Source: an uncultured Eubacteriales bacterium (GTDB taxonomy: Bacteria > Bacillota > Clostridia > Oscillospirales > UBA644). From it: a stretch of 64,000 nt of DNA. How positions within the stretch are numbered: position 1 is the stretch's first letter; each line of letters starts with the position of its first letter. The stretch is taken from contig CAKSBH010000004.1 of the NCBI GenBank assembly GCA_934438175.1, positions 62,001 through 126,000 on the forward strand, given 5' to 3'. The position numbers and the translations under genes were made by a program. The notes under the pieces are model-generated. The model saw nothing but the letters and a program-made list of their open reading frames with translations, was not told where the DNA came from and made no database searches. Shown here piece after piece: positions 24,206 to 32,914 of this stretch.

Positions 24206-26587
24206 ATGAACGTATCTTATCAATGGCTTCGGGAGTTCACCGACGTGGACGTGCCTGCCAAGGTCTTTGCACACGAGATGAACATGACCGGAACCGAAAT
24301 CAAAGGTTATGAACGCATTGGAAAAAACATCTGCAACATCAAAGTGGGAAAGATTCTTTCCATCACCTGTCACCCGGATGCCGACAAACTGGTAATCTGT
24401 TCGGTGGACATCGGAAACGGACAACCCATTCAGATTGTTACGGCAGCAACCAATGTTTTTGAAGGGGCTCTGGTTCCTGTTTCGCTGGACGGCGCGGTTC
24501 TGTATGACGGAACCCGAATCAAAAAAACAAAACTGCGCGGAGTTCCCTCCGACGGAATGTTCTGCTCGGTTGCCGAACTCGGTCTGACGGTAAACGATTA
24601 TCCCGGTGCCATCGAGGACGGCATCCTCATCTTCCGTGACGGAACGCCCGGTGAAGACGTGTGCGAAAAACTGGGGCTGGACGATCTTGTATTTGAAGCA
24701 GACATTGTCACAAACCGCCCCGACTGTCTCTGCATGTCCGGTGTAGCAAGAGAGGCAGCCGTCACGTTCCGCAAACCGTTCCGGATGCCGACCCCCATTG
24801 TAAAGGGCGGCGGCGTGAATGTAAATGATTACCTTACCGTCGATGTGCAAAATTCCAAACTTTGCCGCCGGTATACGGCACGTGTGGTGACCGATGTTAA
24901 AATCGAGCCCTCGCCGCTGTGGATGATCGAACGGCTGCGGAGTTCCGGAGTGCGCGCCATCAACAACATTGTGGATATCACCAATTATGTGATGCTGGAA
25001 TACGGTCAGCCGATGCACGCCTTCGACTACCGTTGCGTGGAAGGCGGAAAGATTGTTGTCCGCAACGCCGCCGAAGGCGAAACCATGACAACGCTGGACG
25101 GAACGGAACGGGCTCTGACCTCCGACATGCTTGTGATTGCCGATGCGATCAAACCCATTGCCCTGGCAGGAATCATGGGAGGCGAAAACAGCGAGATTAC
25201 GGAAAACACGAAAACCATTGTTCTGGAATCCGCCAATTTCTCTGGCAAAGAAACCCGCCATACGGCAAAGAAGCTGGGAATGCGCACCGAATCCTCCGCA
25301 CGGTTTGAAAAGAATCTCGACCCCGCCCTGACAGAAAAGGCACTGAACCGTGCCTGTGAACTGATTGAACTGCTTGGCGCCGGAACGGTTTCCTCCACAT
25401 GGATTGACGTAGACAACAGCAATCATGCCGTTCGCACAGTGCGGCTTGAAAAAGACTGGATCAACCGCTATCTGGATATCTCCGCTTCCGAAGAGGAAAT
25501 GAAAGACATTCTCACCCGCCTCGGCTTCACAATCAACGGAGATGAACTTCTCATCCCGTCGTACCGCGGCGATGTGGAAAATAAATATGACATTTCCGAA
25601 GAGATCGCACGGTTCTACGGCTATGACAACATCCCCGCCAAGCCGTTCACCGCCGTTCTTCACGCCGGCGGCTATACCGAACGGCAAAAATTTGACAACG
25701 ATATCGGAAAATTGCTTCGCGCACAGGGATTGGATGAGATTGTTACGTTCTCGTTCATCGGTCCCAAAGCATTTGACCGCCTGCGTCTGCCGGAAAACTC
25801 CCCTCTGCGCCACTGCCTGAAAATTCAGAACCCGCTGGGAGAGGACACCTCCATCATGCGGACAACGGCATTGCCGTCCATGATGGATACCCTTGCCCGC
25901 AACCACGCATTCCGCACAGAAAATCTCGCCATGTATGAACTGGCAACCGTTTATATCTGCGGAGAAGATGACCGCAAATTACCGGAGGAGCCGAAAGTTG
26001 CCGAAATCGGGCTCTGCGGCAAATCGTATGATTATTTCGGACTGAAAGGCATTGTAGAAAATCTTTTTGCCGGATTACACATTCATAATGTGTCCTACCG
26101 TGTTCCCGCAGAGATTCCGCCGTATTTCCATCCCGGCCGTGTGGCGGAAGCGGTCAGGGACGGAGAGGTTTTGGGCATCTTCGGGCAGTTGCACCCGCTG
26201 GTAGCAAAGAATTACGACATGGATATGCCGGTCTTTGTGGCAGAATTGAACGCGGAAAAGATGTTTGCTGCGCATTCTACAGAAAAAGAATATCGCCCCA
26301 TTCCCAAGTTCCCCGCTGTCACCCGGGACCTTGCCCTGGTTTGCAGAGAAAATGTTTTCTCTGCCGAACTGGAGGACAAGATCCGTGAGATTGCCGGAAA
26401 ATATCTGGAAAGCATCACGGTCTTTGACGTTTACCGCGGACAGCAGATCGGCGAGGGCTTCAAGAGCATTGCCTATTCTCTTGTTCTGCGTAGCGCCGAT
26501 CATACGTTGACCGACGAAGAGACCGATAAGATTATGACCCGGATTCTCAAAGCACTGGACGCGATGGAAGTTCACATCCGCCAGTAA
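24206..26587 (+). CDS. pheT: Phenylalanyl-tRNA synthetase beta subunit
   Basis: The protein is 793 residues. In order it has an EMAP-type tRNA-binding domain (about 40-150), the B3/B4 editing region (VTNRPDCL onward), a B5 domain, a catalytic-like core (IVTFSFIG) and a C-terminal ferredoxin-fold anticodon-binding domain (KFPAVTRDLALV). It binds tRNA and removes mischarged tyrosine. AAGGA precedes the ATG. Confidence 0.98.
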   Translation: MNVSYQWLREFTDVDVPAKVFAHEMNMTGTEIKGYERIGKNICNIKVGKILSITCHPDADKLVICSVDIGNGQPIQIVTAATNVFEGALVPVSLDGAVLYDGTRIKKTKLRGVPSDGMFCSVAELGLTVNDYPGAIEDGILIFRDGTPGEDVCEKLGLDDLVFEADIVTNRPDCLCMSGVAREAAVTFRKPFRMPTPIVKGGGVNVNDYLTVDVQNSKLCRRYTARVVTDVKIEPSPLWMIERLRSSGVRAINNIVDITNYVMLEYGQPMHAFDYRCVEGGKIVVRNAAEGETMTTLDGTERALTSDMLVIADAIKPIALAGIMGGENSEITENTKTIVLESANFSGKETRHTAKKLGMRTESSARFEKNLDPALTEKALNRACELIELLGAGTVSSTWIDVDNSNHAVRTVRLEKDWINRYLDISASEEEMKDILTRLGFTINGDELLIPSYRGDVENKYDISEEIARFYGYDNIPAKPFTAVLHAGGYTERQKFDNDIGKLLRAQGLDEIVTFSFIGPKAFDRLRLPENSPLRHCLKIQNPLGEDTSIMRTTALPSMMDTLARNHAFRTENLAMYELATVYICGEDDRKLPEEPKVAEIGLCGKSYDYFGLKGIVENLFAGLHIHNVSYRVPAEIPPYFHPGRVAEAVRDGEVLGIFGQLHPLVAKNYDMDMPVFVAELNAEKMFAAHSTEKEYRPIPKFPAVTRDLALVCRENVFSAELEDKIREIAGKYLESITVFDVYRGQQIGEGFKSIAYSLVLRSADHTLTDEETDKIMTRILKALDAMEVHIRQ

Positions 26588-26617
26588 TCTTTAATTTTTA
26601 TCAAGGAGGGATTCCCT

Positions 26618-26872
26618 ATGGCATCGGACAATACCATGACATTCCGTCTGAAAGACAAGAATGAAAATGAAATGAAGCAGATTCTGACCGAAGTCTACCA
26701 TGCGCTTGTGGAAAAGGGCTACGATCCCATCAACCAGATTGTCGGATACATTCTGTCCGAAGATCCCGGCTATATCACCAACCACAAAAACGCACGCACA
26801 CTGATCCGTAAAATCGACCGGGATGAGTTGCTGCAGACGCTGGTCAAGGACTATCTCGGATGCGGAGACTGA
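26618..26872 (+). CDS. ireB: IreB/UPF0297 regulatory phosphoprotein
   Basis: This 84-residue protein has the family pattern TMTFRLKD, then ALVEKGYDPINQIVGYILSEDP and TNHKNAR. Enterococcal IreB is phosphorylated by the PASTA kinase IreK on N-terminal threonines and modulates cell-wall stress responses; Thr residues are present in the same region here (NTMTF). AAGGAGG precedes the ATG. The usual neighbours (alaS, ruvX) are absent; here it follows pheT. Confidence 0.93.
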   Translation: MASDNTMTFRLKDKNENEMKQILTEVYHALVEKGYDPINQIVGYILSEDPGYITNHKNARTLIRKIDRDELLQTLVKDYLGCGD

Positions 26873-26873
26873 C

Positions 26874-27419
26874 ATGGATATTTTTCACGAGCATCTTTAC
26901 AAGCGCCGCAAACGGCTGACCGATCTGCTTGCGCAGATCGGAATCGTTGCGGGGGTCCTGCTTCTTGCCGCTGTTGCTTTTATTGCGGCACGTAAGTTCT
27001 TGGGAACCGCAGGACGGATTCTCGGCTTTGCCGCGGCGTTTGCCCTGGCATATTTCGGATATAAACTGTTTATGACGTTCTCCAAAGAGTTTGAGTTGAC
27101 CTATTACAACGGCGAAATGGACGTAGATCAGATTCTGAGTCAGACACAGCGTAAACGACTGATCACGGTCGATGTCCGCTCGTTTGACGATTTCGGAATT
27201 CTGGATGCGACGGCAAAAGAACGCCTTTCACAACGGCATTTTGACCGCCAGGTCGATACCCGTTCGTTCCAAAAGGATGCCGTGGTGTATTATGCCGCCA
27301 TGAAGCACAAAAAGCAAGGGTTTGTTTTGCTGGTATTCGAACCGGACCGCGTCATTCTGGAGGATATTCAAAAACGGCTGGGCGGGCGTTATTCTTACAA
27401 CCCCGCAAGAAAACAGTGA
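26874..27419 (+). CDS. Small membrane protein of unknown function (DUF6106-like)
   Basis: The protein is 181 residues. A basic N-terminus (HLYKRRKR) is followed by two hydrophobic segments (about 20-40 and 50-65), then a soluble domain with YYNGEMDVDQIL, RKRLITVDVRSFDDFG and a C-terminal LVFEPDRVILEDI strand. The pattern (two TMs, then an NGELDVD-type motif) recalls the DUF6106 family of Clostridia; I am not certain of that name. The ATG at 26874 begins one base after the ireB stop, so the two are probably co-translated. The function is unknown. Confidence 0.8.
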   Translation: MDIFHEHLYKRRKRLTDLLAQIGIVAGVLLLAAVAFIAARKFLGTAGRILGFAAAFALAYFGYKLFMTFSKEFELTYYNGEMDVDQILSQTQRKRLITVDVRSFDDFGILDATAKERLSQRHFDRQVDTRSFQKDAVVYYAAMKHKKQGFVLLVFEPDRVILEDIQKRLGGRYSYNPARKQ

Positions 27420-28798
27420 GACCGGTTTTCACGGCGGCGGAAATGAAAAATGCCGACCGCTTTGCACAGCAATCGCTCGGAATTCCCCTGTCCGATCTGA
27501 TCGACCGGGCGGCAGAATCCCTGCGTGGTGCTGTTCTGGAAAAAGAACCGCATCGGAAAGTTGTGATTCTGTGCGGAAAAGGAAACAACGGAGCCGACGG
27601 CCTTGCGCTTGCGGAAAAACTGAGGAAGGACGGCATTTCCGTTGTACCGGTACGGATTCCGGAAGATGCAGATCTGCTGCAACTCCGAACAACGCTTCTG
27701 ACGACGGATATCGTTGTTGATTGCGTGTTCGGCACCGGGTTTCACGGAGAAATCGAAAAAAGGACCCGTTCGGTCTTTGCGGAGATCCGGGGAAAATACA
27801 CCATATCTGCCGATGTGCCGAGCGGTGTGGAATGTGACACCGGAAGGACTGCAGTCGGTGCGGTATGCGCAGACGAAACCGTTGTGATGGCGGGCTATAA
27901 ACCGTTTTGCTTTCTTTACCCTGCAAAACAAAATGCGGGAACCATCCGTCTCGCTTCGGACGTTTTGCCCCGGGAGGCCTTGGAATCCGTACGCCCTACC
28001 CTGTTTGCACTGGAAGACGATGTTCTAGACCGCATTCCGCCCCGGGACGAAAACGCAAACAAGGGAACCTTTGGAAAGGTCCGGCTGGTCTGCGGATCTT
28101 CCCGCACACCGGGAGCCGCGGTTCTCTGCACGGAAGGTGCACTTCACAGCGGCGTCGGGTTGGTTCGGATTGCCGCCCCCCGCTCATTGCGTCATCTTCT
28201 TGCCGCACATTTTGCAGAACCGATTTTTACCGCACGCTTTGACCGGGTGTCCGTTTCCGCGCAGGTTATCGGCTGCGGGCTGGGTCGTGCGACGGGCTCT
28301 TGTCTTCGTTTTTATGCCAACCAAGAAATTCCGACCGTACTGGATGCCGACGCTCTCACATATCTTTCCCGTCACGAGAATATACTCAAACAGATCAAAG
28401 CCCCGCGTATCCTGACGCCGCACCCGCTGGAAATGGCACGTCTGACTCAAAAAACCGTGGAAGATGTAGAACGGAACCGAATCCCGATTGCAAGGGATTA
28501 TGCCGTAAAGCATCGTAGTATTCTTGTTCTGAAAGGGCATCATACCCTGATTGCAACACCGGACGGAGTCGTATACATCAACACCACCGGAAATATCGGA
28601 CTGGCAAAAGGCGGAAGCGGTGATGTTCTTGCCGGTATGATCGGCGGACTGCTTGCCCGAGGGCTGGACGCAGAGACGGCAGCACTCGCAGGTGTTTATG
28701 CGCATGGGAAAGCAGCGGACGATCTGGCCCAAATCACATCGTTTTCCGGCATTCTTCCCTCGCAAATTCCCGCTGCAGCGGCAAAATATCTGAAATAG
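27416..28798 (+). CDS. nnr: Bifunctional NAD(P)H-hydrate epimerase / ADP-dependent dehydratase
   Basis: The protein is 460 residues. The N-terminal epimerase (YjeF_N) domain has GKGNNGADGLALA near residue 60. The C-terminal ribokinase-like dehydratase has NKGTFGKVRL near 220, LDADALTYL, LTPHPLEMARL and AKGGSGDVLAGMIGG near 400. It repairs hydrated NADH and NADPH back to the normal cofactor. The GTG at 27416 overlaps the previous stop (GTGA) and starts at the conserved PVFTAAEM, so it is taken as the start. Confidence 0.95.
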   Translation: MRPVFTAAEMKNADRFAQQSLGIPLSDLIDRAAESLRGAVLEKEPHRKVVILCGKGNNGADGLALAEKLRKDGISVVPVRIPEDADLLQLRTTLLTTDIVVDCVFGTGFHGEIEKRTRSVFAEIRGKYTISADVPSGVECDTGRTAVGAVCADETVVMAGYKPFCFLYPAKQNAGTIRLASDVLPREALESVRPTLFALEDDVLDRIPPRDENANKGTFGKVRLVCGSSRTPGAAVLCTEGALHSGVGLVRIAAPRSLRHLLAAHFAEPIFTARFDRVSVSAQVIGCGLGRATGSCLRFYANQEIPTVLDADALTYLSRHENILKQIKAPRILTPHPLEMARLTQKTVEDVERNRIPIARDYAVKHRSILVLKGHHTLIATPDGVVYINTTGNIGLAKGGSGDVLAGMIGGLLARGLDAETAALAGVYAHGKAADDLAQITSFSGILPSQIPAAAAKYLK

Positions 28799-28810
28799 AA
28801 CGGTGCATAC

Positions 28811-29251
28811 ATGAAAAAAATCATCCTTGCCCTCTGCGCACTTCTTCTGTGCGTTACGGCAGGATGTGCAAAAAAACAGGACGTTGCCTTTCCCATACGC
28901 AGTTCGTTTTCGTTTTCGGCAGCAACAGACCGCTTTTCTCTGGTTCTGACCGAGAAGAATGTAATTGTTACCGATAACAGCGGGGTGCTGAAGCAGTCAC
29001 TTTGCTTCTGTTTTGAAGACAACACCCTGACCTATGGGACGCAATGCTTTCCACGAACAACAGACGGCGTATCCGTTCTGACACTGGGGCTTCTGATGCG
29101 GGATCTCTGCACCGGGAACCTTTCTTACGAACAAAACGGACATACGCTCTCCGGATCGTACCGTTCCGTCCCCTTTACCCTACGGCTTTGCCCGTCCGGA
29201 GAGCCGGAGCAGTTGACCTGGGGCGGGCTGACCGCAGAATTTGAAACATAA
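28811..29251 (+). CDS. Small lipoprotein of unknown function
   Basis: The protein is 146 residues with a lipoprotein signal (MKKIILALCALLLCVTAGC; Cys19 in the lipobox) followed by a beta-rich domain without recognised motifs. It starts 12 bp after nnr and ends 13 bp before alr, so it is part of the operon. It resembles the small lipoproteins of unknown role often found beside alr in Clostridia. Confidence 0.8.
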   Translation: MKKIILALCALLLCVTAGCAKKQDVAFPIRSSFSFSAATDRFSLVLTEKNVIVTDNSGVLKQSLCFCFEDNTLTYGTQCFPRTTDGVSVLTLGLLMRDLCTGNLSYEQNGHTLSGSYRSVPFTLRLCPSGEPEQLTWGGLTAEFET

Positions 29252-29264
29252 AAGGACGAACATC

Positions 29265-30449
29265 ATGGAACAGTATTTCAGAACCTGGGCACAGATTGAT
29301 CTGGATAAAATCCGGCATAATCTGACGATGATCCGGCAGCGTCTGAAACCGACAACAAAGATTCTCGGCGTTGTAAAGGCGGATGCGTACGGACACGGAG
29401 CCGTCAAGGTTTCTTCTGCCATCAACGATCAGGTAGATATGTTTGCCGTTTCCAGCATTCACGAAGCGCTTCAGCTCCGGAAAGGCGGCATTGGCAAGGA
29501 CATTCTGATTCTCGGCTACACGCCGGTGGAATGCGCCGCAGAACTGGCGGAGCATAACATGATTCAAACCGTCTTTTCCTATGATTACGCCGAAGAACTG
29601 TGCAAAAAACTGCGGGAGTCCGAAAAGACCCTCCGCATTCACATCAAAGCAGACACCGGAATGTCACGTCTTGGTTTCAATCTGCAGAACGAACAGGACG
29701 CGAACCGATCCTGCCTGCAGATTTACGATGCATACCGGGAATTCGGCGACACGCTGATTTTTGACGGAATCTTTACGCACTTTGCGGTTTCCGAAACGCC
29801 CGACCCGTTTACCCGCACGCAATACGACCGGTTTGTATCGCTGTTTACCTTTCTGGAAAAAGCAGGCGTTCCGTTCCGCATCCGTCATTGCTGCAACAGT
29901 GCCGCCATTCTCAACAATCCCGATATGCAATTGGACATGGTGCGTCCGGGCATCATTCTCTATGGCATGATGCCAGATAAAGCCATGCAGAATCCGGGCT
30001 TTTTGCCTGCCCTGGAATTAAAAACCGAGGTCGCACAGGTAAAACGGCTGGACGCGGGAATGACTGTCAGCTACGGGAGGACCTATGAGGCAAAACGTCC
30101 GATGCGCACGGCAACCATCCCCATCGGCTACGCAGACGGATATTCCCGCCTGCTTTCCAACAACGGAGAGGTGCTTGTCTGCGGAAAACGCGCACCAATT
30201 GTAGGTCGGATCTGCATGGATCAATGCATGATTGACATAACCGACATTCCCGATGTATGCCGGGGAACCGTTGTGACGCTGATCGGGAAAGACGGAAACG
30301 AGGAGATTACGGCTTCCGACCTCGCAGACCGTATGGGAACGGTTAATTACGAAGTCCCCTGCCTCATCGGCAAACGTGTGCCCCGTGTCTATATTTCCGG
30401 AGGAAAAGTGACGGACGTACATTGTACCATAAACGAAGAGTTGTATTAA
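29265..30449 (+). CDS. alr: Alanine racemase
   Basis: The protein is 394 residues. The PLP-binding Lys is in VVKADAYGHG near residue 38 and the second catalytic Tyr is in TVSYGRTYEA near 267; GRICMDQCMID is also typical. It makes D-alanine for peptidoglycan, which the Ddl ligase encoded at 57152-58183 would use. The ATG at 29265 follows AAAAGGA. It is the last gene of the pheS operon. Confidence 0.97.
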   Translation: MEQYFRTWAQIDLDKIRHNLTMIRQRLKPTTKILGVVKADAYGHGAVKVSSAINDQVDMFAVSSIHEALQLRKGGIGKDILILGYTPVECAAELAEHNMIQTVFSYDYAEELCKKLRESEKTLRIHIKADTGMSRLGFNLQNEQDANRSCLQIYDAYREFGDTLIFDGIFTHFAVSETPDPFTRTQYDRFVSLFTFLEKAGVPFRIRHCCNSAAILNNPDMQLDMVRPGIILYGMMPDKAMQNPGFLPALELKTEVAQVKRLDAGMTVSYGRTYEAKRPMRTATIPIGYADGYSRLLSNNGEVLVCGKRAPIVGRICMDQCMIDITDIPDVCRGTVVTLIGKDGNEEITASDLADRMGTVNYEVPCLIGKRVPRVYISGGKVTDVHCTINEELY

Positions 30450-30450
30450 A

Positions 30451-30494
30451 ACAGAAAAGCGAAAGATACACACCGGTACCTTTCGCTTTTCTGT
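30451..30494. terminator. Hairpin between alr and the convergent small membrane gene
   Basis: Perfect 15-bp arms, 30451-30465 and 30480-30494 (ACAGAAAAGCGAAAG and its complement), begin one base after the alr stop. The T run is within the stem on the + strand; TTTTAA follows on the - strand, so it may serve both directions. Confidence 0.75.
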
Positions 30495-30539
30495 GATAGA
30501 ACAAGGAAATCCGCAGGGAACAACCTGCTTGAAAACATA

Positions 30540-30836
30540 TTAATCCTTCAGGCGTTTTTTAAGTTTCGCCCAACCGTACCGAACTCCGACCACAACGGCA
30601 ATTGCCAGAATCAGCTCGCCGCCGACACCTCCGTTGAAGCCACGTTCTGCCGCAGCGAATCCGCCACAGAGCATAAAAACAAACAAACCGAGAACGATCC
30701 CTGCCACCAACACATACAAATCGTTCATTTTAGAACGAACGGCGGAAACCGTCTTCTTTGCCACACGGACAACCGATACTTTCCGGCACGGACGTGCTCT
30801 GCGCACATACATGGGGTTACGATAACTCTCCGTCAT
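30540..30836 (-). CDS. Small basic membrane protein, unknown
   Basis: The protein is 98 residues. A very basic N-terminus (RRARPCRK, VRVAKK) is followed by two transmembrane segments (about 42-64 and 72-90) joined by a glycine-rich loop, ending in KKRLKD. The ATG at 30836 follows AGGAAAG. No family is recognised. It has a consensus promoter with an operator-like palindrome, so its expression is probably strong when released. Confidence 0.7.
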   Translation of the reverse strand: MTESYRNPMYVRRARPCRKVSVVRVAKKTVSAVRSKMNDLYVLVAGIVLGLFVFMLCGGFAAAERGFNGGVGGELILAIAVVVGVRYGWAKLKKRLKD

Positions 30837-30873
30837 AATTTCTCTTTCCTTTCCTGCATCGTGCCGCATTGAC

Positions 30874-30921
30874 ATTCACATTCTGTGAATATATTATATC
30901 ACGTCCCGTGTGATCTGTCAA
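30874..30921 (-). promoter_or_regulatory. Consensus promoter with a palindromic operator candidate
   Basis: TTGACA (30921-30916), 17-bp spacer, then extended -10 TGATATAAT (TATAAT 30898-30893). Immediately downstream, across the expected start of transcription, is a perfect inverted repeat: ATTCACA (30874-30880), TTC, TGTGAAT (30884-30890). The placement is that of a repressor site. Confidence 0.85.
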
Positions 30922-31020
30922 GGGGTTTTCTTTACTTTTCGTGATTTTTTTAGGAACATCCATATTTTAGCACACAAGATGTCCATTAAAAAGGACAGAT
31001 AATCAAAGAAAGGAATTCTT

Positions 31021-32649
31021 ATGAACGACAAAAATTTTGACCGGATCTGCGCCGTGGATGAATTTGGCAGATCCTTTCTGCCTGCCGGACCGAAAGAAAA
31101 AGGAAAAACCGTTGGAATCTTTTACTTTTTGTGGAACGGCGCACATGACACACGGATCCATGATCTGAACAAAATGCTGGAACAGGATACGACCACGGTC
31201 TTTTATCCCAAGCCCCTTCCGGAAATCAACTTTTATGATTTTCATTACTGGGGCGAACCGTTGTACGGCTATTATAAGGCACAGGACGAATATGTGGTGC
31301 GGCGTCACGTGGAGCTTCTGACGGCGGCAGGCATCGACTATCTGCTTTGCGACACGACCAATGCCGTGCTTTATGAAGATTCGGCATTGATCCTTTTGAA
31401 AATCCTCAAAGAATATGCCGACAACGGCTGGAATGTTCCGAAATTCGCATGCTATACCAATCAGCCGGCAAACGAGACGGCGCGGCGGCTTTACGATGCC
31501 GTATACCGCCCGCATCCGGAATTTGCCGATGTATGGTACCGTCCGAACGGAAAGCCCATGATCGTGTGCCGTTTTGACGAACCGGGCGAAAACGAAAAAC
31601 GGGATGCCGAAGTTGCCGCATTCTTTGATATCCGCCGTGCACAATGGCCCAATGAGCCATACTACAGCGACGGCTTCCCCTGGATGGAATGGGTTTTTCC
31701 GCAACCAAGACACAACGATTTCATCAGTGTTTCGGTCGCCCAACACCAGCTTGGCAGATTTTCGGCGTGCGAAGGCAACTGGGGACGCGGCTGTGACCGT
31801 AACGGCGTGGAGCATCATGACGATTTCCGCCTGGGGCAGAACTTCCAGAGGCAATGGGATGTTGCAAGAGAAAGCGGTGCACACAACGTCTTCATCACCG
31901 GATGGAACGAATGGGGTGCCATGAAGATTCTGCACGAAAATCAAATTGTATACGTAGACTGCTTTGACGAGGAATATTCCCGCGATACCGAGCCCATGAA
32001 GGACGGTTATCATGACGCGTTTTATTTGCAGATGATCGCTAACATCCGAAAATTCCGCAACACCCCTGCCCTTGTCTCTTCCAACAAAGAACATACGGTG
32101 GACATCTCCGGAAACGAAGACCAATGGAACGATGCCCCCGTATATGAAGCGTTTTCGCAAACCAACGATGCGCGGAACTTCTGCGCCATTGATCCCCATG
32201 TGCATTATACAACCGAGCCGGCAGAAAACAACATCCGTTCCGTGCGGGTCACGCACGATGCGGAAAACTTCTATTTTCTGATCGAAACGGAAAATGATAT
32301 CGCACCGTATACGGGAAAGCCCGGCTGGATGAATCTTCTGATCGGCGTAGGCGATCCGGCACGTCACGGATGGGAGGGCTATACCTATGCGGTGAACCGT
32401 CGCGGCTTTGCCGCCTGCGACAAACTCAACTGCACGGGAAACACCATTACGTATCAGACAATCCGGCAAGAAATAAACGGCAGGTTTCTCAAAATAGAGA
32501 TTCCCCGAAAGCTGATCGGTGCCGAGAATGCGCATCGCATCTATTTCAAAGCCGCCGACAGTGTGAAGCACCTGCGGGACATCAACGACTATTATGTTAC
32601 CGGCAAGGTCCTTCCGCTTGGCAGACTGAGCTACTCTTACGAGTTCTGA
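31021..32649 (+). CDS. Putative glycoside hydrolase, GH99/GH71-like, with a CBM-like C-terminus
   Basis: The protein is 542 residues with no signal peptide. Residues 1-320 look like a TIM barrel of the kind in endo-acting GH99 and related families: GIFYFLWNG, IDYLLCDTTN, and near residue 298 TGWNEWGAM, a Trp-Asn-Glu-Trp motif like that of GH99/GH71 proteins. Residues 340-542 form a beta-sandwich resembling CBM9 domains (VTHDAENFYFLIET, LKIEIPRKLIG). A cytoplasmic enzyme acting on imported oligosaccharides would fit. The family assignment is by pattern only. It is monocistronic, with AAAGAAAGGA upstream and no clear promoter. Confidence 0.55.
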   Translation: MNDKNFDRICAVDEFGRSFLPAGPKEKGKTVGIFYFLWNGAHDTRIHDLNKMLEQDTTTVFYPKPLPEINFYDFHYWGEPLYGYYKAQDEYVVRRHVELLTAAGIDYLLCDTTNAVLYEDSALILLKILKEYADNGWNVPKFACYTNQPANETARRLYDAVYRPHPEFADVWYRPNGKPMIVCRFDEPGENEKRDAEVAAFFDIRRAQWPNEPYYSDGFPWMEWVFPQPRHNDFISVSVAQHQLGRFSACEGNWGRGCDRNGVEHHDDFRLGQNFQRQWDVARESGAHNVFITGWNEWGAMKILHENQIVYVDCFDEEYSRDTEPMKDGYHDAFYLQMIANIRKFRNTPALVSSNKEHTVDISGNEDQWNDAPVYEAFSQTNDARNFCAIDPHVHYTTEPAENNIRSVRVTHDAENFYFLIETENDIAPYTGKPGWMNLLIGVGDPARHGWEGYTYAVNRRGFAACDKLNCTGNTITYQTIRQEINGRFLKIEIPRKLIGAENAHRIYFKAADSVKHLRDINDYYVTGKVLPLGRLSYSYEF

Positions 32650-32651
32650 AC

Positions 32652-32684
32652 AAAAAAATGCGTTCCGGCGGAACGCATTTTTTT
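32652..32684 (+). terminator. Terminator of the GH99-like gene
   Basis: 15-bp arms 32652-32666 and 32670-32684 (AAAAAAATGCGTTCC and complement) with a GGC loop, ending in seven Ts. It begins two bases after the stop. Confidence 0.92.
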
Positions 32685-32726
32685 CATGCCCGGCACATAG
32701 AATCAATCAGAAAGGACGTGCCGCCT

Positions 32727-32909
32727 ATGAAACGAGAATATGAAATTTTACGGGATGCCGTCTCGGTCATTCTGCTTACCGCCGCACTGTTCGGGCTTTT
32801 CCGCTTCTTCCGCAGGGCAGCAACCTTCCGGCCCGAGGTCTGCGGATCTTCCATTACAGAGACCGCGCTGTGGCTTCTGGGCTGTGAATCGGAACCGTTC
32901 TATCCGTAA
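32727..32909 (+). CDS. Small single-pass membrane protein, hypothetical
   Basis: The 60-residue reading frame starts at an ATG with AAAGGA about 10 nt upstream. The N-terminus is charged (MKREYEILRD), followed by one hydrophobic helix (about 10-27) and a basic FRRAA stretch. It lies between two hairpin-bounded units and converges with the SGNH gene 5 bp away. No family is recognised; it may not be expressed. Confidence 0.5.
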   Translation: MKREYEILRDAVSVILLTAALFGLFRFFRRAATFRPEVCGSSITETALWLLGCESEPFYP

Positions 32910-32914
32910 AATTC

